Below, piece after piece: positions 33,900-46,784 of a DNA stretch of 64,000 nt. The notes beneath the pieces are model-generated. The model worked only from the letters and a program-made list of their open reading frames with translations, had not been told where the DNA came from and made no database searches. The DNA is from Carya illinoinensis (Eukaryota > Streptophyta > Magnoliopsida > Fagales > Juglandaceae). Location: the NCBI RefSeq assembly GCF_018687715.1, contig NC_056755.1, positions 36,041,001 through 36,105,000 of the forward strand. The letters are read 5' to 3'. How positions within the stretch are numbered: position 1 is the first letter of the stretch; every line of letters begins with the position of its first letter. The translations under genes were made by a program, and so were the position numbers.

Positions 33900-34375
33900 G
33901 TATTATTATTAACCTTTTTGCCTTTTTTTAAAAAAAAAACAAAAGGGGAAACATATACTAACTTAACTTAAATTAGTTGTTCAAGATATGTTAACGACTT
34001 TGTAATTTCATTTCTTTCACAACGACTCTTCTTACTTAGTCTACAGATGAATATTTCCCATTCATTTTCTCCTCTTACCTCTAAGCCTACAGATGAATTT
34101 CCTATTCATTTCCATTCATCAAACTTAAAATACCATCTCTCCCATATTGTTCAACCAGAGATAAGGTTAGCACAACCCGAAAATCAATGGCCATCGTTGG
34201 AGCCATGCAAATACACAAGCAGTAAGATTTTAAGTCCGAAATCACGTTAACTAACTACACATTCTATACAGAGTCGTTGACTAACAGAAGATTTTCAACA
34301 TGAAAATAAAATAAAAACCCAAACGTGAGACCCACTAGATTTTGTACACAGACCCAAACTCAAATCTGCTGATTT
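33900..34375. other. Non-coding MULE interior, right
   Basis: AT-rich sequence with a repeated CCTCTTACCTCTAAG/CCTATTCATTTC style. No domain was recognised. It could be further captured host intron or the transposase promoter. Confidence 0.4.
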
Positions 34376-34740
34376 CTAGAATAATGTGGACAATACAGAC
34401 CACACCACACTCAAATCGTTTCCTGAGTTCAACATTTTCGAAACCTTGCAACGACAACAATCAACTGGGATTCTAAATGCGTACCTCAACAATGGACGCT
34501 GAGCTTCTGCAGCTTGAACCAATGGACGAAAACCTTCTGCAGCGTGAAGGTGCGGCTTTGAAATGGGTCTTCAAATGGGTGTTTTCTGCAGCGTTGAGGT
34601 CCGATTCTGAAATGGGTTTCACAGGTTTCGCACGACCTGGTTTCAAACAATACTGCTGCAGGTTTGGTTTTGAAATAGCATTTTTCTTTGAAATGGGTTT
34701 CGCACGAACTGGTTTCAATCATTTTTTTTTTTAATATATT
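34376..34740. repeat. MULE right inverted end
   Basis: In reverse complement this matches the left end: AACGATTTGAGTGTGGTCTG, CGTCCATTGTTGAGGTACGC, CACGCTGCAGAA, AACACCCATTTGAAG and GTGCGAAACCCATTT appear in both. It has fewer tandem units than the left end (about three versus nine). Confidence 0.85.
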
Positions 34741-34812
34741 GGCTGACGTGGCTTAAGCGGTTCCGCAACGGGTACCCCACGGCGGGTACCTGTAGCAGTA
34801 TTGTCTTTTCAA

Positions 34813-35409
34813 AGTCTTTCTGTCTCTATCAGTCCAAGTCCGGCAGCTTTTTGTTTTTTTTTTTTCGCTTCGCTCCGTAAATCACTCTTGTTAAAAATAC
34901 AACTCCACAGCCTTCTCTTTCACTTATTTCTTTTTGGTGTTTTTCTTTAAAAAAATATAATTATAATTATAATTATATACTAATCTATACATTAATTTGA
35001 TATGATTGATAAAAAATAAATTTTATTAAAAATAATATTAATTTAAATTTTAAATATAAATAAATTAATATTAATATATAGATTAATATATAATTTTATT
35101 TATATATAACAAAACTGTTTCCCTTTTACTCTTTCTTTTTTCAATTTTTGTCGGTTCTTTCTAAGCATCTACCCGTTTTTATTTTTTATTTTTTTTTTCA
35201 GTTTATGCTGCCTTCTTCCATCCGTAGCTAAAGAATAATATTTTCCTTGCATTTTTCTCGAAACCAGCTAGCCGTAACTCGCTCTTTCCTGTAGAAAATG
35301 CTGCATGTCAGGTTCCACTTGCTCCCATGCTATCTCCAATAAAATAAAATAAAGAAAAAAAATAATAAAATAAAAAATAAAAAATAAATTAAAAAAAATT
35401 ATTAAATAT
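34813..35409. other. Non-coding AT-rich flank
   Basis: No gene. It has long A/T runs and TTTATT/AATATA text. Confidence 0.5.
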
Positions 35410-35630
35410 CAAAAAAATATTATGCATGAAAAGAAATATTATTTAATTAAATCATAAGTTATAAAATTAAGCATAAACATAATATTAATCAATTAAAAAT
35501 CACAACTCGTATTTATAATTATTAACATTTTTCATCTAAAATCAATAATAATGTCATAAAATAATTAAAATATGTTAATTCTAAATATATGAAATATGCA
35601 ATATTTTAACTCAATCATACCCTTAACTAG
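35410..35630. repeat. Dispersed repeat, copy 1 (second copy at 55535)
   Basis: This aligns with 55535-55735 in the same orientation. Shared phrases include AAAATTAAGCATAAA, AATCACAACT, CTAAAATCAATAATAA (CTAAAACCAATAATAA) and ATGCAATATTTTAACTCAATCA-like ends. It lies just left of the gypsy 3' non-coding module, the place expected for part of a minus-strand LTR. Confidence 0.65.
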
Positions 35631-35639
35631 CGTTTGGCT

Positions 35640-36095
35640 AATTCTTGAGCAAAATAGTGAAAATTAATTAAGATGAATATTGTATAAAGCTCGAAATCAG
35701 AATGAAAACAATCAAACATAATTGTGAATTCTCACAAAAGTCGATTCATGACTACTCAATACCAGGAGTTGTATCCACAAGGAAAGTCTCAACAATTGTT
35801 CACATAGAATTGAGGCAAATGATTTAGAACTCAGATGTGTGTGTGGCTAAACCACTGTGTGTTCCTCATTAATAACCATGATTTATCATATAATTTTTTC
35901 AACCTTAAGATTAATCATTATTGATTCTTATTATCCCAAAACCCAAGGAACTGACAGTTTTCACATCAATTCTATTTAAAAGTTGAACACTCAACCCCAA
36001 AAGTTTTAGGTAATTGTTTCTAGCCCTTTAATCAGGAAAGTTAACACGCTTTCATCTTCTTTTTCTTTTTATTTTTTTTCAATTTATTTGTTTTT

Positions 36096-36155
<60 letters not shown>

Positions 36156-36850
36156 ATAAGTCTCGGTAGTCCTGCAGTTTACTTCTCCTATTTTAAATCA
36201 ATGAATATTAATGAGGAATATTACAAGTGTAAGCATGTACAAAATGTTCTTTCAAAACTTATCTTTCATTCTATATAAATCATACTAATTCTTATCTCAA
36301 TAAATATAGCATCGTAGTGTTTCAAGTCATACCTCAACAAAATATGATGCATCATAAGTCATGTTCTATACTTAGGGTTGAAGATAAATTTTCACAAAAT
36401 AATTCCACTCAATTATTCCACCAAGGTGCTCAAATTTCACAAAAATGCATGTAACATTTTCAATTACTCCACAGATGATACAATCAGGAGTGTGTGTTAA
36501 TCATTTGTATTTCAATGCACATCACAACAAATTTTTTTGTTCGTGTTTTTGTTTTTTTTTTAACTAACACATTTTCAATAGAAAACCCTCCCCCCACTAC
36601 ATATAACATTGTCCTCAATGTTCAGCGAATGAATATTTAATGATGTATGCTATATAGGCATGAATTAAAGCAAGATAAATACTGCAGAACACATATTAAA
36701 ACGAAAATGATTAACTAGAGTGGAAAGAAGTCACTTGAGATACTCGAGTGCACATAAGGAGTATATTTCTCTCAAAATTAGAAGACACAAAAAGCAAAAA
36801 AAAGAAAAACAAAACAAACAAATACTGTATATACAATGAGAAATCAGAAA
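35640..36850 (-). other. 3' non-coding region of Athila/Tat-like gypsy
   Basis: This stretch between the pol stop (36851) and the putative LTR side holds, on the minus strand, TTTCCTTGTGGATACAACTC at about 35788-35769. That phrase resembles the conserved text upstream of the 3' LTR of Athila/Tat elements. It also holds a (CT)27 microsatellite. No env-like frame is seen. Confidence 0.45.
36099..36152. repeat. (CT)27 microsatellite
   Basis: An uninterrupted CT run of 54 bp. Confidence 0.97.
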
Positions 36851-38830
36851 TTAATTCTGATAAGCAGGATCCTCCAGAATAGTGGACTCAACCTCTGGAG
36901 TAAAATTACCCAAAAATAGTTTCAACCTTTGTCCATTAAGTTTAAAAATATTACAATTCTCTAAGTTTTCTATCTAAATGACCCCAAAAAGGATAAACAG
37001 TTTTTACAACAAATGGATCAATCCATCGGGATCGAAGCTTGCCAGGAAATAAATAGAGCCTTGAATTATACAACAAAACTTTTTGGAAAGGCTCAAAAGA
37101 CTTTCGAAAAATATTTTTATCATGAAAAATTTTCATTCTCTTCTTGGAAATACCAGAGTTTTCGTAAGCTTCATTCTTGATCCTCTAACTCATTAAACTG
37201 AAACTTACGAAGAGAGTAAGCTTTATCCACATCAAAATTAAAGTGTTTAATTGCTCAATAAACTTGGTGTTCCAATTCCATAGGCAAATGACACGTCTTT
37301 TCAAAAATTACTCTATATGGGGACATACCAATTGGGGTTTTAAAAGTGATATGGTATGCCTAAAGTGCATCGGTTTGTCGTAAAGACCAATCTTTATGAC
37401 TCGGGTTAATCATCCTCAATCCATTTGGGCACATAATCAACAACTACTAAAATGTAGAGATTGCCAAAAGAAACTGGGAAGGGTCCCATGAAATCAATGC
37501 CCCAACAATCAAATATTTCAACAACCAAAATTAGATTTAATGGTATCATATTACGATGGGTAATCCCTCCCAATTTTTGACAATGCTCACAAGTTTTACA
37601 AAATTTATGGGTGTCCTTGAAAATGGTAGGCCAATAAAAACCACATTGCAAAATTTTAAAAACTATTTTCTTGCTAGAAAAATGGCCACCACATGCCCTA
37701 GAGTGACAAAAAGACATTATACTTTGAAATTCACTATCAGGAATACATTGCCTAATTATCTGATCTGGGTAATATTTAAACAAATATAGATCATCTCAAA
37801 AGAATTTTTTTACTTCTATAAAAAATTTCCTCTTGTCTTGTTGAGTCCAAATGTGAGGAATTTCACATGTAGTAAGAAAATTAGCGATGCCAACATACCA
37901 AGACAATTGAAATATACCACAAAGTTACTCATCTGGGAATGTGTCTCTAATAGGAACTGTCTCTATAGAATATGAAAGAACAAGTCTAGACAGATGATCA
38001 GCAACAACATTCCCAACTCATTTTTTATCTTTAATTATTAAATCAAATTCTTGCAGCAAAAACATCCATCTAAGCAACCTGGCCTTTGCATCTTTTTTAG
38101 CTAAAAGGTATTTCAATGCAGCATGATCAGTAAAAATAACAATTTGGGACCCAATCAAATAAGAACGAAATTTGTTAAGTGCAAAAATTACTGCAAGTAG
38201 CTCTTTTTCAGTTGTTGAATAATTCATTTGAGCACTATTTAAAGTTCTACTTGTATAATAAACCACACAAGGCTTTTTGTCCTTGCGTTGGCTAAACAAA
38301 GCTCCAACAGCATAATTAATAGCATCACACATAATTTCAAATGGTAAATTCCAATCAGGTGATTGCATAATTGGGGCTGAAATCAATATACATTTTAGCT
38401 TTGTAAAAGCTAACTCACAATCCTCAGTCCACACGAACGAATTTTCCTTTGACAATAAATTGTACAAAGGTCTAGAAATTGTATTGAAGTCTTTAATGAA
38501 TCTCCTGTAAAAGCCTGCATGACCTAGAAAAGTTGTGATATCCCTAATGTTTTTTGGGATGGGCAAATTAGAAATTAATTCAATCTTGGCCTTACCAACT
38601 TCAATACCTTGAGAGGAGACAATGTGGCCAAGAACAATCTCTTGAGTAAACATAAAATGACACTTTTTCCAGTTTAAAATCAAATTCTTTTCTTTACACC
38701 TAATCATCAGTTTTTCCAAATGATTCAAACATTCATCAAATGAATTACCAAAAATAAAAAAATCATCTATGAATATTTCAACAAAACGCTCTACCATATC
38801 ACTGAATATGCAGCTTGCTACGATGGAATG
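36851..38830 (-). pseudogene. Athila/Tat-like gypsy pol, 5' truncated and gapped
   Basis: On the minus strand the relic starts in reverse transcriptase after the active site ([28 protein letters not shown]), then RNase H ([34 protein letters not shown]), a DHLSRL junction, the integrase zinc finger (HCHRACGGHF-type, CEHCQKLGG) and the start of the core (GIDFMGPFPVS, VVVDYVPKWIE). About 60-80 residues of the core are then lost, and it resumes at AYHITFKTPIG-like text near 37340, ending DPAYQN and a stop at 36851. Many stops occur. The KTPIG and CHLPMELEH phrases mark the Athila/Tat group. Its 5' end abuts the roughly 210-bp tandem repeats near 38830. Confidence 0.85.
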
Positions 38831-38889
38831 CGGAGCTTGTTGTGAAATTATTTGTTGGATTATTTGTTGGAGCTTGTTGAAGCATTTCA

Positions 38890-39072
38890 TTTGTTCACTT
38901 ATTTCTTGGGCAATGTATACTTCTAAACTTTGTTTTGAAATTATTGTGAATTTTATTGTGAATATGTGATATCATTGTGAATAAATTTGTGAACTTTTAT
39001 TGAATATGTTGGAAATATGTTTATATAGTGTCATTATTGTTAGTGTGAATTTTTATTGAATATGTTGAGAAT
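38890..39072. repeat. About 210-bp tandem repeat block, left part
   Basis: Units carry GATATCATTGTGAATAAATT, then ACTTTTATTGAATATGTTGG. The same phrases recur at about 45390 and 45597. Once LINE C and the solo LTR are removed, the unit spacing is about 205-215 bp. LINE C is inserted at 39073. Confidence 0.8.
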
Positions 39073-39408
39073 TTTTTTTTTAAGAAGAGCCGGAAGCCAA
39101 CCACATAGCAATCCATTCCCAATTTTATTAATAACCCTCACTTATGACGGAGGAATACCGTGGTTACAACCCGAGACCTGAGGGCTATAACAAAAAAACC
39201 AAAACCCAGGCCTCCCAACCCTGAAAACACAACCACAATACATTTGACACAAAGAAAATAAAAACCACCTGCATCAACCTACAATAAACCTGCACAACCA
39301 AAAAGTAAGAAAATAAAGGACACAGGGCAATGAGAGACATACCTGGAGAGAAGAAAATGCAAAGAGGCCATCATCAACAGAGGCCATCATCAACCGAACT
39401 CGAGAACA

Positions 39409-42400
39409 CTAACGAATCTAGGTTCGAATGTAAGCAATTGCCAATTTATCAAGTCTCACAAGGCCTCTAATCTCCCAAGGTAGGCTTTGAATATCCTAGT
39501 AGAACATCTCCGCACCCTGTGCACCCTCCTTAGCTAGAGAGTCCACCACAGAATTTCCTTCTCGGAAGCAATGATTGCACACAACATCCATCACCTCAAG
39601 GTAATCAACAATTTGGTCTCAAAAATCCCATAAATACCAAAGAGAGCAGGATTTGGATTTAACCCAAGAAACAACCACCTGAGAATCACAATCAATATCT
39701 ACTTCCCTTCAACCGGCAATTCTACAGAGATGCATCCCTTCAAGCAAGGCACGAAGTTTAGCCTTAATATAAGTACAAATCCCAAACGACTTGGAAAAAG
39801 CGAAAATAAGATTACCATCCTTGTCACGAAGCACACCACCACCACCACTACTTCCCGGATTCCTGAGACTACTCACATCCACATTCAGTTTAACTCGGCC
39901 TTGAGTCGGTTTGGACCACCACACTACCCTTTCATTTTTTTGTTTTGGAATAATATGGGGAATATCAAGCTACACAAGTAGCTTAGCGTCCCCTGAACTA
40001 AGCTTTGTAACTTTGGAAATATTCTCCATCACCACATGCATCCAGAATTTAATAGAGTGCCAAACTTCATTCACGGATTCCATCCTATCTTCCATTCTAG
40101 CCTTACAACGACGTTGCCACAATCTCAACACAACAATGGATGGAAGTAAACCAGTAAGGATACCAACTTGGGAATGACAAGAAGCACGGTGAAACCACAT
40201 TGCACTACATTTCTTCCAACCTTGAATAGCCACAAAAAGGGAACCCCATTTCGGCAGACACTTTTCTCCAAAGGGCACTAGTGAAATCTCCACTCTCCAA
40301 AACGTGATTCAGATCTTCACAATGGCGGGTCTCACAAAAATTGCAACAAGAGACGATAGGAATACCTAGCTTACAGACTTGATAATCTACACTAAGACAA
40401 TTAAAATAAGCTTTCCATATACAAATAGAAAATTTTCCAGGCAACCATTTGTTCCATATCCAAGCTGCATCATCAATTTTTGGGAATTTGACATGAATAA
40501 TATCTGAAGCCGACCTGGTAGAAAACTCACCATGTTTATCGGGGATCCAAATCAATATATCCTCTTTATACTTCACCCCAGCAACCGAAGCCATAACCTC
40601 ACCGGCCAGTTGAGGACCGACAAGATCATTAAGTTTTTCCACGTCCCAATAGTTCCAAACCACCAAATCTTGCAAGCGAATAAGAGGCTCCGAGATGAGA
40701 TTCACCCTTGAAAATAGGGGGCCATCTTCCATAAATTTATCATACCACAGGGAGACCTTTCCTTCCCTCACTTTCAATTGAGAATTTTGAAGAAGCAACG
40801 TAATACCTTTAAGGACATTCATCCAAAACTGAGAACCAAACCGCCCCTCTTGCATCAGAGAAACATCACTATTTTTCACATATTTAGCGCGAAAAAATTT
40901 GGTCCAAAGAGAATCTTGTGTCAAAAGCTGCCAACGAACTTTAAAAACATAGCCTGTTGGACCTCATCAAGATCCCTTACACCCACACCCCCCCTCTTCA
41001 CACAGGAGACACAATTTATTCCAAGCCCTCCAATGTCTTTTCTTTTTCTAGTCCTCAACACCCCAAAAGAAATTTGCAAACATGTTGGAAAGATTCCTCT
41101 TCACTGTCTTAGGCATGTGAACCACCAAGAGCAAATGAATAGGCATGCTAGTGAGAACATGCCTCAAAAGGATCAATCGACCACCTTGCGACAACAACAT
41201 ATTTTTCCAACCAGCCAGCTTTTTCGCAACTCTCTCTATAAGAGGATCAAAATGAGCAACTTTGAGCCTGCCAACCACTATAGGAGCTCCCAAATAAGTG
41301 ATAGGGAAATGACCCTGTGAGGACCCAGTAACAGCCAGAATGTCTCTGGTACGTCTAGGCAATAACCACTTAGACCAGGACACTGTAGACTTATCGTAAT
41401 TAATCTTTTGGCCGGACCAAGCCTTAAACGTGCAAAAAATCTCCATCAAAGCCCTGATCGTGTGCTTAGAAGCATTAGAAAAAACCACAATATCATCAGC
41501 ATACAGAAGATGAGACAACATAGGGGCATCTGAAGGTAGAGAGAAGCATTTAATTCTCCCCTCCCTCACCCTCATGGAAATAAGCGGAGAAAGAACTTCC
41601 TAGACCAGGATAAAGAGATAGAGGCATAGGGGGTCACCTTGACGAAGACCCCTCTCTGATTTAAAGAAACCTTTGTACGTACCATTTATCATGACCGAAA
41701 ACTAGGGGGTGGAGACACAATTCCACACAAGCTTACAGAAGTGTTCAGGGATCACAAAAGAACGAAGGACAAGCATTAGAAAATGCCAATCTACTTAGTC
41801 GTAAGCCTTGCTCATATCAATTTTCATGAACAAATTACCTCCCCTTACCTTCTTATGTAGCATTTTAAGCACTTTTTTAGTGAGTGAAATATTCTGGAAG
41901 ATGCTATGCCCCTTAACAAAAGCACCCTGTTTAGGGGAAATAATATTTGCAAGGAAAGGAGACAACGATTAACCAGCAACTTAGCAAAAGCTTTGTAGAT
42001 CACATTACACAGGCTAATCGGCCAAAACTTATCAAAGCTCAAAGGATTTGGCATCTTCGAATTAGCACAATAAAAGAGGAAGAGTAAAAGCGGGGTAGCT
42101 AGTACCTAAAAAAAAATCCTTCACTGTAGCCATGATATGATGCTTGCTGAAATCCCAACACGCAGTGTAAAATGCGAAACCTAACCCATCCGGTCCCGGA
42201 CTAGAGTCTGAAGCAATTGAAGCAAACACTTCTCTAACCTCAATTTCCGACGGCTCATACAAGGAGTCATCCCAATCACAATCCATCAGACACGACTGAA
42301 TGAGAGATGACAAGTTAGGAGTATTGCCATTTCCAGATTGGCCCAGAAAATTGTAAAAGTATTTCAGTTCTCCCTCATGGACATGTTCTAGAGAAGAAAG

Positions 42401-43540
42401 AGTAACATTATCAGAAATACGCATGGACTAGACTTTTGAATTCCTACGTCTTTGAGCAATAACAACATGAAAAAATTTGGAATTATGGTCTCCTTCTTGA
42501 AGCCATTTTTTCTTAGTCTATTGGGAGAGCCTCATATTTTTCCGTTGCATCCAAGAGTCCAACTCTATCTTGGATCTCAACAAATCATTGTTTACTTGGG
42601 TAGAAAAGCCATTTTGGAGACTTTCCTCAAGAATTTCAATTAATTCTTCCAGTTCACGAATGCAAATATCCACCCTGCCAAAAGTATTCTTATTCCAGGC
42701 ACTTAAGATGACTTTCATCTTTTTCAGCTTACCGGCTAGTTTAATCAGATTGTTATCACCCAGAGTCTCTACACACCATGCCTCCCGAGCCATCCTGAGA
42801 AAATCTTATGCAATAACCATATATTCTGGAAATGAAAGGGAGTCGGACCATACCTGGGAAAGGAAGGAGTCAACTAGAGAAAAAGGGGCGAGTGATCTGA
42901 AGTGTTGCGATTAATAAGTCTAGCCTCAGCTCCAGCACACTTGACTGTGAAAACATTATTGACCAAGATACGATCCAGTTTAGCCAACCTACGGGCGAGA
43001 CCCTACTGGCCATTACACCAAGAAAATTGCTTACCAGAGAGATTCCAATCTAACAGCCCACAACTATTAATACAATTATTAAAATCACTCATAGCCAGTC
43101 GGGATCTCGGATTGCCACCTCTTCTTTCAGAGTCAGCTCGAATAATATTAAAATCACCCACAACAACTCAAGGAATACTCGTACAATTTATACTGCTCAG
43201 ATGGGCCCATAACTCACAACGCTCCATTGTAGAACATTTAGCAAAAATGAAAGAAACCATCATAGCCTCCCCGTTAAAAGAGAACAAACCTGTGAAGGAT
43301 TGACTAGACACTGCAACCAAGTCCATATCTGTCTCCTTTGACCAACAAAGCCATATTTTGCCTCCCTCTTCTACATTGGAAGCAAACTTATGAAACCCAA
43401 TCTGACGTGCCCACGTTTGAATTTTATCCACTGCTTGAAATGGCTAATATCTAAATATTCATCTTATGCATCAACCCATGTAACCTTCTCTTGGAAGTAC
43501 CCAAACCTCGGACATTCCACACCAAAATATTGTCAAGCAT
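39409..43540 (-). pseudogene. LINE C ORF2 (EN-RT-RNase H), broken
   Basis: ORF2 starts at ATG 43540 (ILVWNVRGLGTS, endonuclease). It contains VVVGDFNIIRADSE near 43150, SPGPDG near 42200, KIDMSKAYD near 41820, GLRQGDP near 41640, LLYADDIVVF near 41500, zf-RVT and RNase H (KLNVDVSSLRNPG near 39890, REGNSVVDSLAKEG near 39570), with tandem TAG stops at 39420 and 39411. At least a dozen stops and shifts separate the pieces. All domains are represented, so it is a decayed full-length copy, unlike LINE A. Confidence 0.88.
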
Positions 43541-45152
43541 TAAAAAGTTTGAGTGGGAGAGCCTTAGCTCTCTTAGATCTCCTTGGGACATTATTACTTT
43601 CGTCATTGGAAACTCCCTCCCCTATCTGTGAGTGGGTGGGGTCCGAGGTGTAATCCTTATTGTCAGCACATACCTGAATAGTTTCCTCATCCGACAACGC
43701 ATCAAACTTGTTGGTACGTATCAAAGCTTCCACCCTACTCGATTCTTCCACTTCTTCTTCATGTGTAATATATTGAACAACCACCTCCTCTACAACACTG
43801 TTATGCACCTGAGCCGAAGTTGTATCAACTGGTGGACCAAGACTAGTGTTTAGGATAATATTTTTCCTCACATGCAATCCTGCCAAATCATCTGAACTAA
43901 TGGACAGCCCACAACCCCCCTCCCATGTACATGTTCTCGCCTCTTTTACATAAGGAACACGACATAATTTTGGGTTTGCATGCGGGAAATCATCTTCAAT
44001 ACTTGGGCTACATCCAGATGGGTTAGACACAAAAGTAACTGGAGTTACAGATCCCCCCTCCCCTGCACAGGTTCTCTCCCCTTCCACACCATCCAACTGG
44101 GCTGAATGTTTCACTGTAATGTCATCGTCACTTCCTTCCACTGTATAGATCCTCCCATTGTTAGAAACCGTGTTAACCTGCTTTTCTAGTTGCTTAATTC
44201 CTTCCTCGTTCGTGTTCTCAATAGGTTTCCAACCCAATTCCTTCCATGTCCAATGTTCCTTTTTTTCTTCACCCACTTTCCCTTGTTTGATCACACCATT
44301 TGTACGAACAGGACGTTGGCCATTCCGACAGACCACTTCAGTATGCCCTTGATGGAAACACTTGTTGCAGTAAAATCCTGGCTTCTCATATCTAGCCGGT
44401 TGCCATATCTGGTTCTTCCTAACCATCATAGGGAAACCTACGATCTGTTCTTCTTGAAGATCAACTTCAACGCACATCTTGGCTCCTGTGGCTCGGGTTC
44501 TATAGATGGTAGCATTATCGGTGCCCAAAAAACGTCCGAACCTGGTAGCAAAACTCTAGAGACAATCTAGCTGATACAGATAGAGGGGAAGGCCTAGCAA
44601 GAAGATCCATTGAGGAGCAATGGAGGGTTCTTTTTTCACATCAAATCCCACGAACCAACTAAATAAGCGAAATTGCACTCCTGCCACCACCCAACCTTCA
44701 CGAGCCCAAGCATGAAGATAATCCTTTTCGTTCGCTAAGTGTAGTAGGACATGAAAGTCATCCATAAAACTAATCATAGGCACCTCACTAAACCCCCAAG
44801 ATTTAATAATATGACTTCTTAGAGCATCAATGGAAGGTCTAATATTCAGAAACTTTAAAACCAATGCAAACTTTAACTCCTTGGCAGCCCTCTCCATCTC
44901 AGTATCCGAGAAAACAAAGCCAAGATGACCATTAATCACCTCAGGACACCGAATAGATATTTTGAATTTTGGAGGAGGGATCGACCACTGCAGAGCCTCC
45001 ACGAAAGTCTTGTGCTCACTCACCTCAGTGGATGCGGCAGAATGCTCCAGCCCCACCAGAGGGGGCCTGCTGTCTTCTTCTGTTCCAGCCCACTGGTAAC
45101 AGAGGCCACCGGAGGGCCATTCATCATTGCCCATGAAGAACTTGCACCGCAC
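43533..45152 (-). pseudogene. LINE C ORF1 (DUF4283, CCHC knuckle), broken
   Basis: The DUF4283 part (KFALVLKFLNIRPSIDALRS) runs from about 45110 to 44556, where a stop (QLDCL then TAG) interrupts. The remainder (44528-43533) holds the knuckle CNKCFHQGHTEVVC near 44370 and an acidic C-terminus. It ends TTTAATGCTTGA, with the ORF2 ATG inside that text. Confidence 0.88.
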
Positions 45153-45278
45153 GAATGATTAAACCCTAGCAGAGCATGCACGGGACGTAAAAGGAAAGTC
45201 TTATGGCAATTCAAAGTTTTAACTAAAACTATTAACAGGTAAAAGTTTCATTATCAAATTGAAGAGAGAGTTGAGAAT

Positions 45279-45642
45279 ATGTTTATATATTGTGAATTTG
45301 TATGTGAATATTTATTAAATATTTTGGCAATATGAGAAATATTGTGAATTTGTTTGTGAATATGTTCATATATTGTGGAAATATGTGATATCATTGTGAA
45401 TAAATTTGTGAACTTTTATTGAATATGTTGGGAATATGTTTATATATTGTGATTATTGTTTGTGACTTTTTATTGAATATGTTGGGAATATGTGAAATAT
45501 TGTGAATTTGTGTGTGAATATTTATTAAATATGTTGGCAATATGTGAAATAATGTGAATTTGTTTGTGATTATGTTTATATATTGTGGAAATATGTGATA
45601 TCATTGTGAATAAATTTCTAAACTTTTATTGAATATGTTGGG
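45279..45642. repeat. About 210-bp tandem repeat block, middle part
   Basis: This continues the TGTGAATTTGT / GAATATGTTGGGAATATG text from 39072 after LINE C, up to the solo LTR. Confidence 0.8.
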
Positions 45643-46293
45643 TGTGAGGGGATTTTTCCTCGGCCTATAAAATTTCCTACACCCAACCCCTTGGGGGGCC
45701 CACAAGGGAGAGGAAGACTCACTAGAGGACAAGAGATGAAAAGAAGGGGCGGGAGCAAGAAGGGACAAGGGTGTGGTGTCAAGAGGGTGGGAAAGGCAAA
45801 ATGGGGGATTAGATCGATGTAGGATGTTAGGAGAGGAAAAGTAGAGATGTGATATAAAGTGTAGAGGGTGCAAGAGATAAAAAAAGGGAGGGAGACTTAC
45901 AGATGGGGGATCTTTTGGGGGGACTTTGGAGGAGGGCCAAACTTCATCTTCTTGAACCCGACCAAAGAAAGATTCTAGTGAAAAGAGACAAACTAGAGGG
46001 AAGAACTGAAAGCTCCTATTGTACAGAGAGGATGAGTGACTATGTGAGACTGTAAACAAGAATATTATAGTAGAAACTCCCCTCCCCCAAACTCCCGTGG
46101 ATGTAGGCATAGTGCCGAACCATGTAAAATCTGTCTCATCTTTCTTTATTTCATCTGCATTGAAATACTATTCATTGCCATGGATGCATACATTGACACC
46201 ATACAATTGCGTCGAACCACTTTTGGGAGTCAAACTCAAAAGGCTCGAGTCGCTGGAACCTGGCCCTAGGGCATATGAAACACGATGTTTACA
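45643..46293 (-). mobile_element. Solo LTR (copia-type)
   Basis: A 651-bp unrelated segment starts TGTGAGGGGA and ends GTTTACA, cutting the tandem repeat. The five flanking bases are TTGGG and TTGAG, one mismatch apart. On the minus strand it contains TACATGGTTCGGCACTATGC and CCTACATCCACGGGAG, phrases typical of Ty1/copia LTRs (recalled). No internal region or second LTR is present, so it is a recombination product. Confidence 0.75.
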
Positions 46294-46470
46294 TTGAGAA
46301 TATGTTTATATATTGTGATTCTTGTTTGTGAATTTTTATTGAATATGTTTATATGGTTAGAAATATATTGTGTTTTGTTTGTGGGTTTATGTGAATTTTT
46401 TGATGAATATATTTTGGAATTTGTTGTGATTTGTTCTTTCTTAGGAATATTATAAGTTTAGGAACTTGTG
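46294..46470. repeat. About 210-bp tandem repeat block, right part
   Basis: The GAATATGTTTATATATTGTG text resumes after the solo LTR and fades near 46470. Confidence 0.7.
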
Positions 46471-46784
46471 GTAACTAAGGATAAACTTATTCTTCACTAA
46501 GTTTAAAATATTAACATTTAATATGAGAAGATACATTTAATATTTAATAAGTATATATAATATATTCATACTATTTTAATTAGAATATGATTATTATTAA
46601 CTTATAATTACTAGAATACGAAATGTGATAAAAAAGAATGAGATAAAAATTATTAAATTAATAGTATATATATTTTTATTATTTATAGATTAAATGATAG
46701 AAATAGATTGAACATGTGAGAATTCGTAATAAGCTAATAAATAACTACTAACTAAACAACCAATAAATAATTTATAAGTAATAA

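Larger units (their letters stand above)
20574..34803 (-). mobile_element. Mutator-like element (MULE) with FAR1-type transposase
   Basis: A 14.2-kb element (about 8.05 kb without the nested LINE) is bounded by the 9-bp duplication TCTTTTCAA. The ends are inverted relative to each other. The left end at 21300-21480 and the reverse complement of 34376-34500 share CGTCCATTGTTGAGGTACGC and, further in, AACGATTTGAGTGTGGTCTG. Both ends also carry GTGCGAAACCCATTT tandem units. The outermost 60 bp match only loosely (GTACCC-TTGCG). The cargo is a FAR1/FRS transposase gene (minus strand), a GRF-finger gene (plus strand) and a captured W2-type exon. LINE B is inserted in the transposase. Confidence 0.85.
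39073..45269 (-). mobile_element. LINE C, full-length L1-type, decayed
   Basis: A 6.2-kb minus-strand LINE interrupts the roughly 210-bp repeat block. GTTGAGAAT occurs at both edges (39064-39072 and 45270-45278). The poly-A tail (T run at 39073-39081) is at the left. The 3' UTR shares TAACCACGGTATTCCTCCG-type text and AAGAAGAGCCGG with LINE B, so the two are one family. Length is close to LINE B (6.17 kb). Frameshifts and stops in both ORFs make it older. Confidence 0.93.

Noticed and set aside
45601..46110. 169-codon minus-strand frame rich in Phe, Ser, Pro
   Set aside because: It lies almost entirely within the solo LTR, low complexity, no domain.
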